A stretch of DNA of 64,000 nucleotides, taken from contig OX465114.1 in the NCBI GenBank assembly GCA_949987565.1, forward strand, positions 2,710,474-2,774,473. Direction: 5' to 3'. Positions 25,201 to 33,520 of the stretch are shown here, piece by piece. Positions within the stretch are counted from its first letter, which is position 1. Every line of letters begins with the position of its first letter. The position numbers were made by a program, and so were the translations under genes. Under the pieces are notes generated by a model that was given only the letters and a program-made list of their open reading frames with translations, ran no database searches and was not told the DNA's origin. The stretch comes from Luidia sarsii (taxonomy: Eukaryota; Echinodermata; Asteroidea; Paxillosida; Luidiidae).

Positions 25201-28078
25201 CCACAGACAAGATCTGCGTGCATCCACGCTGCAGCAACCCGGCAGCCCCGCCCAAGTTCCTGCTGTGCGAGGAGTGCATCCAAATCTCGGAGATGTTCTA
25301 CGAGAAGGGAACAGAGGGCTCGGCAAGCGGGCAAGCAGCCGGCTCCGAAGTGCAGGCACCGGAGCCCACAGCAGCCAAGCCTGAAGGTGAGAACCAGTTT
25401 GAATCAAACAAAGAACCAGCATTAAAGCCCCTACACAACATTGGTCGAGGTCAAAGAATAGCGTCCATACGTTGTCTGACATGAAATAGCACTCCTGTGA
25501 AAATGTCAGCTCAATCCGCCAACCGAGTCTCGAGAAAATCGTGAAACCCGCTTCGTTTTGTTTCACGAAAATGCAGCATTCAACTCTGTACTGTTCAGAA
25601 AAATAGTTTAGATCTCTATAAGACGTAAACAATTTATTTTACTCTTTTTTTCCCCCGAAATTCAGCATTTCAGGTAGAAATATTTCAGTGCGAGGATTCT
25701 ACCATAACCATCTTCAAATTGTATAAGTTTCATGTAAATCTGTGAACATTTCTGATTTTCGATCTTACCAATGTTGTGTCGGGGCTTTAAAAGGTCCATT
25801 ACCCTCCTAGTACTACAACAAGAATATTTCTTTTAATGGTTGAATTGCTTCTGACTGGCGCCCTCAGCCCTCATCCCGGCAAAGACTGGTTGACTATTAG
25901 GGAAGGCCACCATCTAAGGGCTGGATAGCTCAAATGGTAAGAGCACTGGTGTGCCAAAGACTAGTTGACTATTAGGGAAGGCCACCATCTAAGGGCTGGA
26001 TAGCTCAGATGGTAAGAGCACTGGTGTGCCAAAGACTGGTTGACTATTAGGGAAGGCCACCATCTAAGGGCTGGATAGCTCAGATGGTAAGAGCACTGGT
26101 GTGCCAAAGACTGGTTGACTATTAGGGAAGGCCACCATCTAAGGGCTGGATAGCTCAGATGGTAAGAGCACTGGTGTGCCAAAGACTAGTTGACTATTAG
26201 GGAAGGCCGCCATCTAAGGGCTGGATAGCTCAGATGGTAAGAGCACTGGTGTGCCAAAGACTAGTTGACTATTTGGGAAGGCCACCATCTAAGGGCTGGA
26301 TAGCTCAGATGGGAAGCGTGCTGGTATGCAAAACCAGAGGTCTGGGGTTCAAATCCCAGTGCAGTCAAACTGGTTTTCTTTGTCTTTGTCTGTTTCGTTG
26401 TCCGCAGACGTCTGATTTTGTTCACAGTCTGATCTTTCTGACTTGAATCATGTTGATTTTTGATCTCCTTGCAGACGCTGTCAAGCCAGAGGCTAAATGG
26501 GTGCCAAGCATACCAAGCAAGGCTGAGCTGGATAAATTGGCCGCAGGCTTCAAGAACGTTCGCATCATTCGCGTCAAGTGCCAAGTTGCAGGAGGTACAA
26601 GAAACTTCCGTACCTCTTGATGTCCTCATCCCTACCCAACCCCTTGCCCTTCCCTTTGATCCCACCCAACCAGCTATCCTCTTTGTCCTTGGGGTCTCCA
26701 TGTCCCTATTGCTCTCCCCCTTCCTATTTGATTTTGTCCTTCTGACATATCGGAAGTAAATACAAAAACTGTTGCAAACTGCCCACTGTATAAAAATGAC
26801 CTGCAATGCATCAGTCTCAACAAGTCTTGATCGTCTCGATGCTAGCAGGACCTTTCCCCAAGGTCCTGCTAGCATCGAGACGTCGGTCCCTGTAACTTTT
26901 TGTGGTGTTGTCCCTGTCATTCTGCCTCTGAGAAAGGTCCTGCTAGGAACAGAACGTCAGGCCCTCCCTAATTTTGATAATTACAATAAAAGATAAATTT
27001 TAAAATTTAGTGGGCCTGACGTTTCAATCCTAGCAGGACCTTCCTCGAAGGCAGAGGAAGGTCCTGCTAGGATTGAAACGTCAGGCCCACTTAATTTTAA
27101 GATTTGCTTTTTGGTAATTTTAGTCAGTAAGCAGTTAGCTACATTTTTGTATATCACTAAAAGATAAATTATGTTATGAGGTGACTAGCAGTGTTCATAC
27201 ATATTCATACACGTACAAAGAAAATAAATGACAACAATTTGAGATGGAACAATAACAACATTTTTACATATTACTCCTTTTTAAGAACAGCCATTAATTT
27301 ATTTTCATTCATTTTATTCCATGGTTGATTGGAGCAGTACTGACTTTGAGGTTGACAGAGAGGCTACAGTGAGGTAACATTTTGAGATTCATTATCGCTT
27401 GGCTTTGTAGGTTGTGCAGATGAGATGTTCGGAGATCCGGAGCTGGACAACCTGTGCTCGCGTTGCTTTGCCAAGATGATCTTCAGGCGTGGACAGAATC
27501 GTGCGTCCGCTCAACCTCAGCGCGCCGAGACGAGACCGTTGTCTCAGCCGCCGGCGAATCACTACAACACGGCCCCCATCAAGCCCTCCCCAAGGGTCGC
27601 GCCGGTCAAACCCTCCTCGCAGACGGAGGTCATCTTCATCAATCGCAAGGAAGGGCAGACGGGCGGTACGGAGCCGGGCCCACTGCCCGACAACTACCGC
27701 GCGTGCGCCAGCCCCGGCTGCGCCAACCAAGCCAACCTGCAGATCCTCGAGGGCTTCTGCAACGACTGCCACCAGGTGTACCGCAACCAGCAGCACCTCC
27801 TGCCGGCCAAGGCCGCGCTGCCCGGCGCTGGCCCCGTGGCGGCCAGTAGAGGCCGCCTCGCGCAGTCCTCGCAGTCCACCATGCCCGAGGCGTGGCACAG
27901 CCCGCCCGCCCGCCCGCGCGAGGAGAAGATTCTGAACGTCGAGGTCGGCCGGAGGGCGCCCCCTATGGCTCGGACCAATCGCACCGACATGAAGTGCTTG
28001 AGCCCCGACTGCACCAACCATGGCAACCCTCGTTGCCAGGGATACTGCAACAGCTGCTTCAGACTCGTGAAAAACTAA
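12767..28078 (+). CDS. TNFAIP3: A20 / TNFAIP3 homologue, full coding span (6 coding exons)
   Basis: The coding exons are 12767-12900, 13747-13952, 21699-21892, 23298-25386, 26475-26594 and 27411-28078. All join at GT-AG boundaries in matching phase, giving 3411 nt and 1136 aa. A20 is a cytoplasmic ubiquitin-editing enzyme that limits NF-kB signalling; that role is family knowledge. The N-terminal OTU domain (about aa 35-280) has the GDGNC box with catalytic Cys118 and Asp115, the RRPIIVL strand, and the GFYSNHF block with catalytic His272. Eight A20-type fingers follow, with first cysteines at about aa 455, 485, 600, 698, 818, 910, 1013 and 1110. Human A20 has seven fingers and 790 aa, so this protein is longer, mainly in low-complexity linkers. 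An in-frame TGA ten codons before ATG12767 supports that start. Any 5' noncoding exon was not located. Confidence 0.92.
13018..13066 (-). repeat. Family C half unit in A20 intron 1
   Basis: GGGGCCTGACGTTTTGATCC followed by GACCTTTCTCAAAGGCA, one arm only. It directly follows a T-rich stretch. Confidence 0.65.
13329..13669 (+). repeat. MITE family A copy in A20 intron 1
   Basis: Starts TTAAAGCCCCTACACAACAT and ends TTGTGTAGGGGCTTTCA. It sits between A20 exons 1 and 2. Several internal deletions compared with the copy at 5792. Confidence 0.8.
13747..13952 (+). CDS. TNFAIP3: A20 coding exon 2 (N-terminal OTU region)
   Basis: Encodes the first helices of the A20 OTU domain, including HFIIQMP, MTSILPEHWESFP and LINWCPSVQKLYPLITP, which parallel the vertebrate A20 region just before the catalytic GDGNC loop. 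The acceptor is CAACAG and the donor GTATAC. It ends one base into a Gly codon that exon 3 completes. Confidence 0.9.
14440..14577 (+). repeat. Histone-stem-loop-like repeat beside the piggyBac insertion
   Basis: GAAACGTCGAGTTAC, then the stem GGTTCTTTTCAGAACC at 14485-14500, ACACCTCTTCTTAAAGAGACC, and GGTGTCACCGCAAACCTTC. It is the left neighbour of the piggyBac element. The same unit occurs as a six-copy array on the element's other side. Confidence 0.75.
14598..18022. repeat. 42-bp minisatellite, about 82 copies
   Basis: The unit runs CCGATACATCGGCTCGGTAA then ACCGCCCTCTGTGGATGGAAAG. Each unit carries the 16-bp hairpin AGCCGATACATCGGCT. Because 42 is a multiple of three and the unit has no stop in several frames, very long open frames appear on both strands; none is a gene. 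Variants (GGATGG, GGGCGG, GGTTGG; CCGCCC, CTGCCC, CCGTCC) recur in blocks of eight units: a GCATCGG/GGGCGG/CATTGG block at 15190 repeats at 15526 (336 bp), and a block with a 3-bp insertion at 17411 repeats at 17750 (339 bp). Confidence 0.95.
18119..18135 (+). promoter_or_regulatory. Paired CCAAT boxes upstream of the transposase frame
   Basis: CCAATCCACCAATCAG lies about 115 bp before the transposase ATG at 18249. It is a plausible core-promoter element of the transposon; no TATA box is evident. Confidence 0.4.
18249..20092 (+). pseudogene. piggyBac-family (PGBD4-like) transposase, broken
   Basis: The likely start is ATGGCGGCGCCC at 18249. The N-terminus is acidic and Ser/Asp-rich, then a DDE_Tnp_1_7-type domain: DPLDCLFELLTDD-like helices, EVMKFFAVLIAMGL, and the catalytic acidic sites in VAIDEMVIGWKGR, HIFADRYYSS and MNGCDRVDQ. 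The frame shifts near 18990, an in-frame TAG follows KTRKWW at 19726-19728 (the protein resumes RIFFWLLEICQSNAYILY), and at least two more frame changes occur, near 19790 and 19990, before a Cys/His-rich C-terminal zinc segment (YICTGC, HPSECFRKYH). All three acidic sites survive, but the gene cannot make an intact protein. In the living family this enzyme cuts and pastes DNA at TTAA. Confidence 0.9.
20823..21040. repeat. Inverted repeat in the transposon 3' region
   Basis: AAATAAAGCTGATGAAGTAC with ACCAATAATGACCAT on the left mirrors ATGGCCATTATTGGT with GTACTTCATCAGCTTTATTT on the right, around an A/T-rich centre. It would give the 3' part of the transposon transcript a ~90-bp stem. Confidence 0.7.
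21155..21655 (+). repeat. Six-copy 82-bp array with histone-mRNA-like stem-loops
   Basis: Stem-loops GGTTCTTTTCAGAACC start at 21165, 21247 (one loop change), 21329, 21418, 21500 and 21582, spaced 82 bp apart (89 once, owing to a 7-bp insertion). Each is followed by ACACCTCTTCCTAAAGAGACC and GGTGTCACC. The stem-loop fits the metazoan replication-dependent histone 3'-end consensus, and the AAAGAGA about 12 nt downstream is placed like a histone downstream element. The array ends 43 bp before A20 exon 3. Confidence 0.85.
21699..21892 (+). CDS. TNFAIP3: A20 coding exon 3 (OTU catalytic Cys)
   Basis: The acceptor TTCTCTTCCAATCTAG gives G|GG GAT GGG AAC TGT, the GDGNC loop holding the catalytic cysteine, followed by LLHAVSLAMWAVDDSELVLR, which aligns with the A20 family. 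An earlier AG (after TTGAAAG, 21677) would add residues and break the phase, so 21699 is preferred. It ends in phase 0 before the donor GTAAGT. Confidence 0.92.
21996..22399 (+). repeat. MITE family D copy hosting a nested piggyBac MITE
   Basis: Ends TGTGACCGGGCACAGCAT and TGTGCCGGGTCAGAT. The sequence matches 7990-8244 except for the insertion at 22122-22271 within its TACTTAA site. Lies in A20 intron 3. Confidence 0.85.
22122..22271 (+). mobile_element. 150-bp piggyBac-type MITE with TTAA target duplication
   Basis: TTAA at 22118-22121 and 22272-22275 flank CTCTTTCAGTACG and its inverted partner CGTAGTGAAAGAG. The interior has two copies of the hairpin GCCGATACATCGGC, 42-bp-like spacing, and the same 3' end as the 6.6-kb element (TCCCATTGTTTCTAATAT). 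It is an internally deleted relative of the element at 14582-21154. The family D copy at 7990 shows the unoccupied TTAA. Confidence 0.9.
22765..22860. repeat. Family C palindromic repeat, both arms
   Basis: GATGTTTCGATCCTAGCAGG on the left, GATCGAAACGTCAGGCCC on the right, meeting at CTTTCTCAAAGGTCTGACTT. A20 intron 3. Confidence 0.85.
22966..23125. repeat. Family C palindromic repeat with tail
   Basis: A second full palindrome about 110 bp after the first, with the common tail (ACATTTTGGTAATTTTAGTC, AGTAAGCAGTTTGCAAC). Confidence 0.85.
23155..23250. repeat. Dispersed GGATTCGGAGGGCC repeat
   Basis: GACAATAGTGGTGCCTGGAT, TCGGAGGGCCTGGCGC and CGGAGGACCCGGCACAAAGT match 62413-62505 and, in reverse and shorter, 38330-38400. 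It ends less than 50 bp upstream of A20 exon 4. Confidence 0.65.
23298..25386 (+). CDS. TNFAIP3: A20 coding exon 4 (OTU C-terminal half and fingers 1-5)
   Basis: The acceptor is TTTCTCCCGCAG. The exon encodes the rest of the OTU domain (LRRPIIVLAQD, HGIYLPLNW, CYRYPILLGFYSNHFVPLL with catalytic His272) and five A20-type Cys4 fingers starting CKTEGC, CAGDRC, CIVPEC, CARAGC and CVHPRC. Linkers are Ser/Ala/Pro-rich. A (GCT)n run at about 25164-25198 codes an alanine tract that may vary in length. GC content is markedly above the surrounding introns, which also leaves long antisense open frames. It ends one base into a codon before the donor GTGAGA. Confidence 0.95.
25422..25790 (-). repeat. MITE family A copy in A20 intron 4, TTAA at both ends
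   Basis: Starts TTAAAGCCCCTACACAACAT and ends TGTTGTGTCGGGGCTTTAA. The best-preserved family A copy, with TTAA on both sides, 36 bp downstream of exon 4. Confidence 0.88.
25855..26372 (+). repeat. tRNA-derived SINE with 6 tandem A-box units
   Basis: Leader TGAATTGCTTCTGACTGGCG, then six 75-bp units each with CTGGATAGCTCAGATGGTAA (starts 25921, 25996, 26071, 26146, 26221, 26296). The last runs into a tRNA-like body with a CTGGT/ACCAG anticodon-type stem and GGGTTCAAATCCC (B box) near 26345. Only the terminal unit has both A and B boxes. Lies in A20 intron 4. Not a functional tRNA: the acceptor stem does not close. Confidence 0.88.
26475..26594 (+). CDS. TNFAIP3: A20 coding exon 5
   Basis: 120-nt exon after the acceptor CTCCTTGCAG, ending before the donor GTACAA. 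It encodes a linker and VKCQVAGG, the first cysteine of finger 6; the rest of the finger is in exon 6. Phase 1 on both sides fits its neighbours exactly. Confidence 0.85.
26833..27130. repeat. Three family C palindromic units in A20 intron 5
   Basis: Full palindromes near 26836-26890 and 27010-27095 and a half unit near 26925-26965, each with TCCTGCTAGNATYGARACGTC-type arms and the usual tail. Confidence 0.8.
27411..28078 (+). CDS. TNFAIP3: A20 coding exon 6 (fingers 6-8 and stop)
   Basis: The acceptor is GGCTTTGTAG. It completes finger 6 (CADEMFG...LCSRCF), then carries finger 7 (CASPGC...FCNDCH) and finger 8 (CLSPDC...YCNSCF) and ends SCFRLVKN-stop. The last finger sits at the extreme C-terminus, like vertebrate A20 ZnF7, the linear-ubiquitin binder in mammals. 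Finger 6 spacing is Cys-x5-Cys rather than the usual Cys-x4-Cys. An alternative acceptor (GTTGTGCAG, 27419) keeps phase but loses a finger cysteine. Confidence 0.92.
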
Positions 28079-28099
28079 AGTGTGTGAAAGCAGGCAAGT

Positions 28100-28175
28100 C
28101 TACACTCTGCACTTCTCAGAGCCACACTCATTCTCAAAAAAGATGCATAGTGTCACCGCAAACTTTCCGCATTTA
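28100..28175 (+). repeat. Histone-stem-loop-like repeat just after the A20 stop
   Basis: CTCTGCACTTCTCAGAG then CCACACTCATTCTCAAAAAAG and GTGTCACCGCAAACTTTCC, starting 22 nt after the stop and so presumably in the 3' UTR. The stem is CTCTG/CAGAG with an altered loop. No AATAAA is obvious nearby. Confidence 0.6.
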
Positions 28176-28239
28176 GCAAATTTACAAATGTTCAACTTTT
28201 GCTGGGCAAAAGGGAAATTGATCGACTCCTATTCATCCA

Positions 28240-28305
28240 CTCTGCCTTTGAGAAAGGTCCTGCTAAGATCGAAACTTCAGGCCCACTAAATTTTACGATT
28301 CCTAT
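28240..28305 (+). repeat. Family C half unit
   Basis: CTGCCTTTGAGAAAGGTCC, AAGATCGAAACTTCAGGCCC and the ACTAAATTTTACGATT tail. Confidence 0.7.
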
Positions 28306-28569
28306 TCATCCAATTTGACGGCGGGAATACAATTGATTTGTGATAATTAATTTGTAGTGTTTAACGATTAGTAGCCCGAATGGGCTAGCAGATCCTAAAT
28401 GTTTGCTAGTTAAAGATCAAAGAGGTAGCCAGGCAGTAATTTTATCAATCCTTTGCTGTAAAATCACTTTCTTTTTTCCTCATTGCTTTGCAAACCAAGA
28501 CGTTAGTGCTGTGAATTCAGTGGAAAAGCTCTAATGGGACCAACAAAAATCCAACAAAGGATAAAAACT

Positions 28570-28995
28570 GACTGGTAACTTTTGAACAAATTGAAAAAAT
28601 TGGTCAAGAAAACTTTGACTGGACCGGAACTTGAACCCGAGACCTCTGGATTAACGTACCAGTGCTCTTACCATCTGAGCTATCCAGCCCTTAGATGGTG
28701 GCCTTCCCAAATAGTCAACTAGTCTTTGGCACACCAGTGCTCTTACCATCTGAGCTATCCAGCCCTTAGAATGTGGCCTTGCCTAATAGTCAACTAGTCT
28801 TTGGCACACCAGTGCTCTTACCGTCTGAGCTATCCAGCCCTTAGATGGTGGCCTTCCCAAATAGTCAACTAGTCTTTGGCACACCAGTGCTCTTACCGTC
28901 TGAGCTATCCAGCCCTTAGATGGTGGCCTTGCCTAATAGTCAACTAGTCTTTGGCGGGGTGGGGGCGCCAGTCAGAAGCAATTCAACTGCCGTAT
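28570..28995 (-). repeat. tRNA-derived SINE with 4 tandem A-box units
   Basis: Reverse orientation: B-box side CTTGAACCCGAGACC near 28630, then four 75-bp GAGCTATCCAGCCC units (about 28676, 28751, 28826, 28901) and the leader GGCGCCAGTCAGAAGCAATT. Confidence 0.88.
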
Positions 28996-28999
28996 ATCT

Positions 29000-30390
29000 C
29001 CAGGGATCTAACCCCCGCTTTCATTCAGATGCAAACAACCAATTGCTGCAATACTAGACTGTGACTCCAAAGCAGAGGTTAACACGAACTATTGAAATTG
29101 ACAAATGATATTTTTTTTAATCTTTAACCATTACCTTTCAGCACCAAAATATCAACACCAAAAACGATTCTGGGCAGCTACCCCAGCATAAATATGCTGT
29201 GTAGATAAATGCTAAATTTTGAGCTCCAAATATTACATATTCCTGCAAGAATTTCAAGCGTTGAGTGCAGCCAATGGATCGTGTATGTAACAACTAACAT
29301 ATGTTACCTTTTGTTTAGTTTTTGGTATTAAACTATCTGTAAGGTCATAGAGTAAATACAACTATAATACCAACTACTTATCCTCTAAAAATACCTGAAA
29401 TATATCGTAGAGAAGATGGGTGTTACATTTGGTTTCGAGTAACATTTCTGATGTAAGTTGTAAAGATATGATCCTAAGATTTGGCACAGCGAAGGAAGAG
29501 TGGAATTTGATATAAGAACCTGTGTATTTTTATTTAAAAAATTGAAGCTCTGATATATCAATCCTAGCGGAACCGTACTCAAACACAGCAATTTGTTTAT
29601 GTATTTGGTGTATATTATGTAATCGAGGTTTAGCTCTGTATGGTACAATTTCTGCCTTTTCCTTCACAAAATGCATTTTTTAGATCTATCTTTGAAAAAA
29701 CAGTTTGTCAATGTTGGGTGAAGTTTGCTCTGATGGAATGCTTACAAAAGATGTGTGCGTAATGCTTTGTCAAAATACAGGCCCCCCAAAAAATATAGAT
29801 TTGTTTTAGTGGTAACCTAGATTTTGAAGGTCTTAAGGAATATTCATTTCAAGCAAGCACAAAATAATAAATGAAACTCAGATAATGAAGGTACAAAATA
29901 GATAGAAGACTATCAGTTTAATTAATCAGATCCTCCTTAATGTTTACTTAGAGAAGATATATTATTTTATTCGTTTAAGATCCTTCAAGTCCAAATGCTT
30001 GAGTTAATTTACAGGTGCAAGCAATCTTACAGGTGTATGCGATTTTACATTAGATGCCCAAAGACACACACAAAAAAGGAATTCCAATTTACAGAAGTGA
30101 AACACAGTAGATGTGAAAGGCCAGTAGAATTATAGGAATGTGTAGTGCTTTTAACAAGATCTCAGCACTGTCAAGTTAATTCTTTGGTTCGAATGTTAAT
30201 CACAATCCTTTCAAATTTTCTTCGGTTTTTGTTAGACATCTGAAGTACACAGAAGTTCATGCTTATTTGATATTATTGGAGCAGAACTTAATTTAACTGT
30301 TAGGAGCGTAACTTGGTCAAACATCTACAAGCCTTAAAATATGTATCAAACTACCGACACCAAAATGTGTGGATTCTAAATGATTAAAGT
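29000..30390. other. Intergenic AT-rich sequence, nothing recognised
   Basis: Between the A20 and TP53I3 3' ends. No ORF of coding character and no recognisable family copy. Confidence 0.5.
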
Positions 30391-30395
30391 AATTT

Positions 30396-30550
30396 AATGA
30401 GGGTTTGCTCTGCTGGACGTGATAAACACTGAATGCTCAGTGCTTTGCATGTTACCTGATGAAAATTAAAAGATTTCAGGCAGCTTGGGCGTGATTTGAA
30501 CTCGCAACTCCTGCTTCGTCTTAACCACTGGACCACCGAGCTAGAAGAGG
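30396..30550 (-). repeat. Second tRNA-derived SINE family
   Basis: On the minus strand: TAGCTCGGTGGTCCAGTGG (A-box-like), GAGTTCAAATCACGCCC (B-box-like), then AAGCTGCCTGAAATC, a TTTCATCAGGTAACATG body and AGCACTGAGCATTCAGTG. Related pieces at 54436-54535, 55730-55870, 38510-38580 and the window end. Confidence 0.65.
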
Positions 30551-31529
30551 TCGTATGATGGATTCGAATATTGTATAGCGGCATATGTTGTATAACTTGT
30601 ACTCAGCCAATGTAATGTATAAAATAGTGATTATGAATCAGTTTATTAGCCATGTAATGCAAAATAGCATTTCTTTTTTTGCCATGCAATATACAAGGAT
30701 GGAGTTTTACCCACATAGCAACCAAAAATAGGAATACTTCTGCTAAAAAAATAGAAATCAAAGAGCAAACTACATAGGATTACTTGTGAATTTCCTAGCC
30801 CAAAATTGGAATCTGTAGTCAAGAGCTTGTAAAAAGTGATCCGTTTTTACCAAAAAGGAACGATTACTCCAAAATAGGAATGGTTGGCAGCTATGAGTTG
30901 GTATTGTTGAATAACCTTTATCTGTTTACCAAGAACCTATTTGCAGTGTAAATAGAGACTGAAAGTTGACCTGCACTCAGTGGAAAGTACCAATACTTAT
31001 CATGCCTTCTGCTCGACGTTGTACTGAAACTTCCCAAAATTTCATTTTAAAGTAATATTATGCATACTTTACATAAGATAATGATTACAAAAATATAATT
31101 GTAATATTGATGTGAATGAGAAACAAATCGGAATGACTTGTTTTCTGTAAAATATAACTTTTAGTTCATTGAATGACATACTGGTAAAAGTTAGCCTTGC
31201 ATTATTTATCACTTTATTTCTCCAAACTTTGATTTCTTAATAATAATGTTATGTAAATCCTTACAGGAAGATTAATTGTTGACATCTGGTGAGAGAAATT
31301 ATCCTTTAGCTTTATTTTTTTAACAACTTCAGCACTGAAACATTTATTTCAAATCAGCATTGTATCCACCGTGTTATCTTTACTCAAGATAATTAATGAT
31401 CACTTGCATTTGCCATGATACAGCTTGAATTTATGCAGGCAGAATCATAAATAAATGGTACACTTCACTTACATAGTAGTGTATTAACTAAGGTTTTGTA
31501 ATGGTTCCAGTTGTAAAATTAGATAAGAC

Positions 31530-31905
31530 TTAAAGGCCCTATACAACACTGGTAAAGATCAAACAATCGCCACAGTTTGTGTGTTAAACCATTAAACATT
31601 CCAAAAAAGAAATCCTGCAAAGATCAAAAGATCAAAGCTCAAATGGTCATCTGAAAAAGAAGAAAAATGGAAAAACCGTCACGGTTTATGCACCGCTCTG
31701 TAGTGTAAGAAATAGTCTATTACTCGCGAGTCATAAACTAATTGTCAATATTTGATTAAAGATTTATCGAGAAGTACAGCATCCCAGACCGTAACATTTC
31801 AATATAAGGATTCTACTGTCATGACCATCTACAAACTGTAAATTAGAGGAAAATCTGTGGAAATTGATGTTTCCCAATCTTCCCAATGTTGTATTGGGCC
31901 TTTAA
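31530..31905 (-). repeat. MITE family B, TTAA at both ends
   Basis: Starts TTAAAGGCCCTATACAACAC and ends TGTTGTATTGGGCCTTTAA. Central palindrome ATTACTCGCGAGTCATAA. Confidence 0.88.
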
Positions 31906-32024
31906 GGCTCTGCGTGGTGGGGGTACTAATCAAGAGTATATGTTTGCAGTCACACCATGTACGAGAATCTCTTGTGAGTGAGTTTGGTTCAGAGAAGAAC
32001 CAGGGGCTTTTCAATCGACGTTTC

Positions 32025-32150
32025 TGACAGTGTGCTCTGCCCATTTTCATAAGGAAGAATATAAAACGTCGAGTGAAACCCACTGATTCTTCTCAGAACC
32101 ACACTCGTCGCTCACAAAAGAGATTATCGCACATGGTGTCACCGCGAACC
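32025..32150 (+). repeat. Histone-stem-loop-like repeat, stem decayed
   Basis: ATAAAACGTCGAGTG, TTCTTCTCAGAACCACACTC, CACAAAAGAGATTATCGC and GGTGTCACCGCGAACCT. The 3' stem half is kept and the 5' half lost. Confidence 0.6.
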
Positions 32151-32397
32151 TACTCTATAACTGTGAAATTGTCATTCTGTGTGAGCAACCTAATGCTTTG
32201 CCATTTGTTCCTAGTCGTGTGCAGCATGACTAGGCGTTGGCCGGCCGACGGGTGTAGTGACTGCTGCAGCTTGTGTGACTGCAGCAGTTCATCGTGTGAC
32301 TCACTGCTGCATATCACCCGACGTCCGCCGTGCATCGTGACTGCCGCAGCAAGTCTGAAGCAGGTATGTGTCCCATTTTGTGACCTGTGATCAATCT

Positions 32398-32535
32398 CAC
32401 CAAGCCCGTCGTAACTTGCGATCAATTGCAAGACGATGAGCGATGCACAGAAACCATACGGCCTATCACAACTTGCGATGGGTTATCCATCGTAAGTTGA
32501 GTTACGACGCATTGTAAGGCTTTGTGAAATACATT
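32398..32535. repeat. Family F repeat (CGTAACTTGCGATCAAT)
   Basis: CGTAACTTGCGATCAATTGC, ATGAGCGATGCACAGAAACC and ATCCATCGTAAGTTGAGTTA. Further copies at 38775-38905 (+) and, reversed, at 45505-45615 and 55862-55990. Confidence 0.8.
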
Positions 32536-32732
32536 CCTGAACCCAGTTATATACAGCTAGCTGTGCACATAATCTTATGACTCTGCTATGAAATAACCCA
32601 CCAGAAATACAAATTAGGGTTTTAATTGAGAGGAATCTCTAAGCTTTTTAGAGGTTTATTCAGTAGCCTTTAGCTTGATACTAGCCAGTTGAATTGAAAT
32701 GTGTGAGGAATGGAGACTACTGAAGCCCTAAA

Positions 32733-33250
32733 CTCCATGCCGTAACCCAAACCCATACACAACCATAGCCCGGCCCCATACACAACCATAGCCCAGCCCC
32801 AAACCCATACACAACCATAGCCCAGCCCCAAACCCATACACAACCATAGCCCAGCCCCATACACAACCATAGCCCAGCCCCAAACCCATACACAACCATA
32901 GCCCAGCCCCATACACAACCATAGCCCACCCCAGCCCCAAACCCAACCACCAATCACTCCAAGTCCAACCCCAAACTCAAAGACCAACTCCAACCCCAAA
33001 CCCAAAGACCAACTCCAACCCCAAACCCAAAGTCCAACTCCAACCCCAAACCCAAAGACCAACTCCAACCCCAAACCCAAAGACCAACTCCAACCCCAAA
33101 CCCAAAGACCAACTCCAACCCCAAACCCAAAGACTAATAGCTAACCCATACCCCAACCACTAACTCAAAGCTCAACCTCTAACTCTGCTAACCAAGAGGT
33201 CAACCAGTAATTCAGACCCTAAACCCAACCCCGACTCTAAAGCCAAAGCC
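32733..33250. repeat. Compound minisatellite downstream of TP53I3
   Basis: 32733-32940 is made of CATACACAACCATAGCCC(A/G)GCCCC units (spacing alternating about 25 and 38 bp). 32940-33160 switches to the 25-bp CCAACTCCAACCCCAAACCC unit of the larger array at 33747. It begins about 70 bp beyond the TP53I3 stop, so it may be in the 3' UTR or downstream. Confidence 0.85.
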
Positions 33251-33319
33251 AAAGTCTCCATTCCTTAGTCCTCGTACTAAGCCATACAGCCATTTTCATC
33301 TCCCATCCTGCAGGGCCCA

Positions 33320-33520
33320 TCACAGCTCACTATGACTGGACCCATCCTCCTTCCTCACTTGAAGAACAATCTTCCCGTTGTTCCTATTGCCTGCCATATA
33401 CCGGTGAGCCTCGGCAATCTCCTCCAGTGGCAACACTCTGTCAGTCACTGGCTTCAGGAGTTTGTCCTCAAACCTGGGCAGGGCGTGCTGAGTGAACGCC
33501 TGCACCAAGTCTGTCTTGTA
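33320..33520 (-). CDS. TP53I3: TP53I3 coding exon 6 (C-terminal)
   Basis: Acceptor TTTTACCTCCTAG. Encodes [17 protein letters not shown] through GKIVLQV and a short hydrophilic extension, ending TGA at 33322-33320. Confidence 0.92.
   Translation of the reverse strand, partial: YKTDLVQAFTQHALPRFEDKLLKPVTDRVLPLEEIAEAHRYMAGNRNNGKIVLQVRKEDGSSHSEL

Noticed and set aside
25921..26372. tRNA gene cluster
   Set aside because: The units have a tRNA-like A box only. The terminal unit's acceptor stem does not pair and the units are joined without mature 3' ends, so these are SINEs rather than tRNA genes.
32670..33080. Trp/Gly-rich minus-strand frames
   Set aside because: Arise from the CCATAGCCCAGCCCC repeats downstream of TP53I3.
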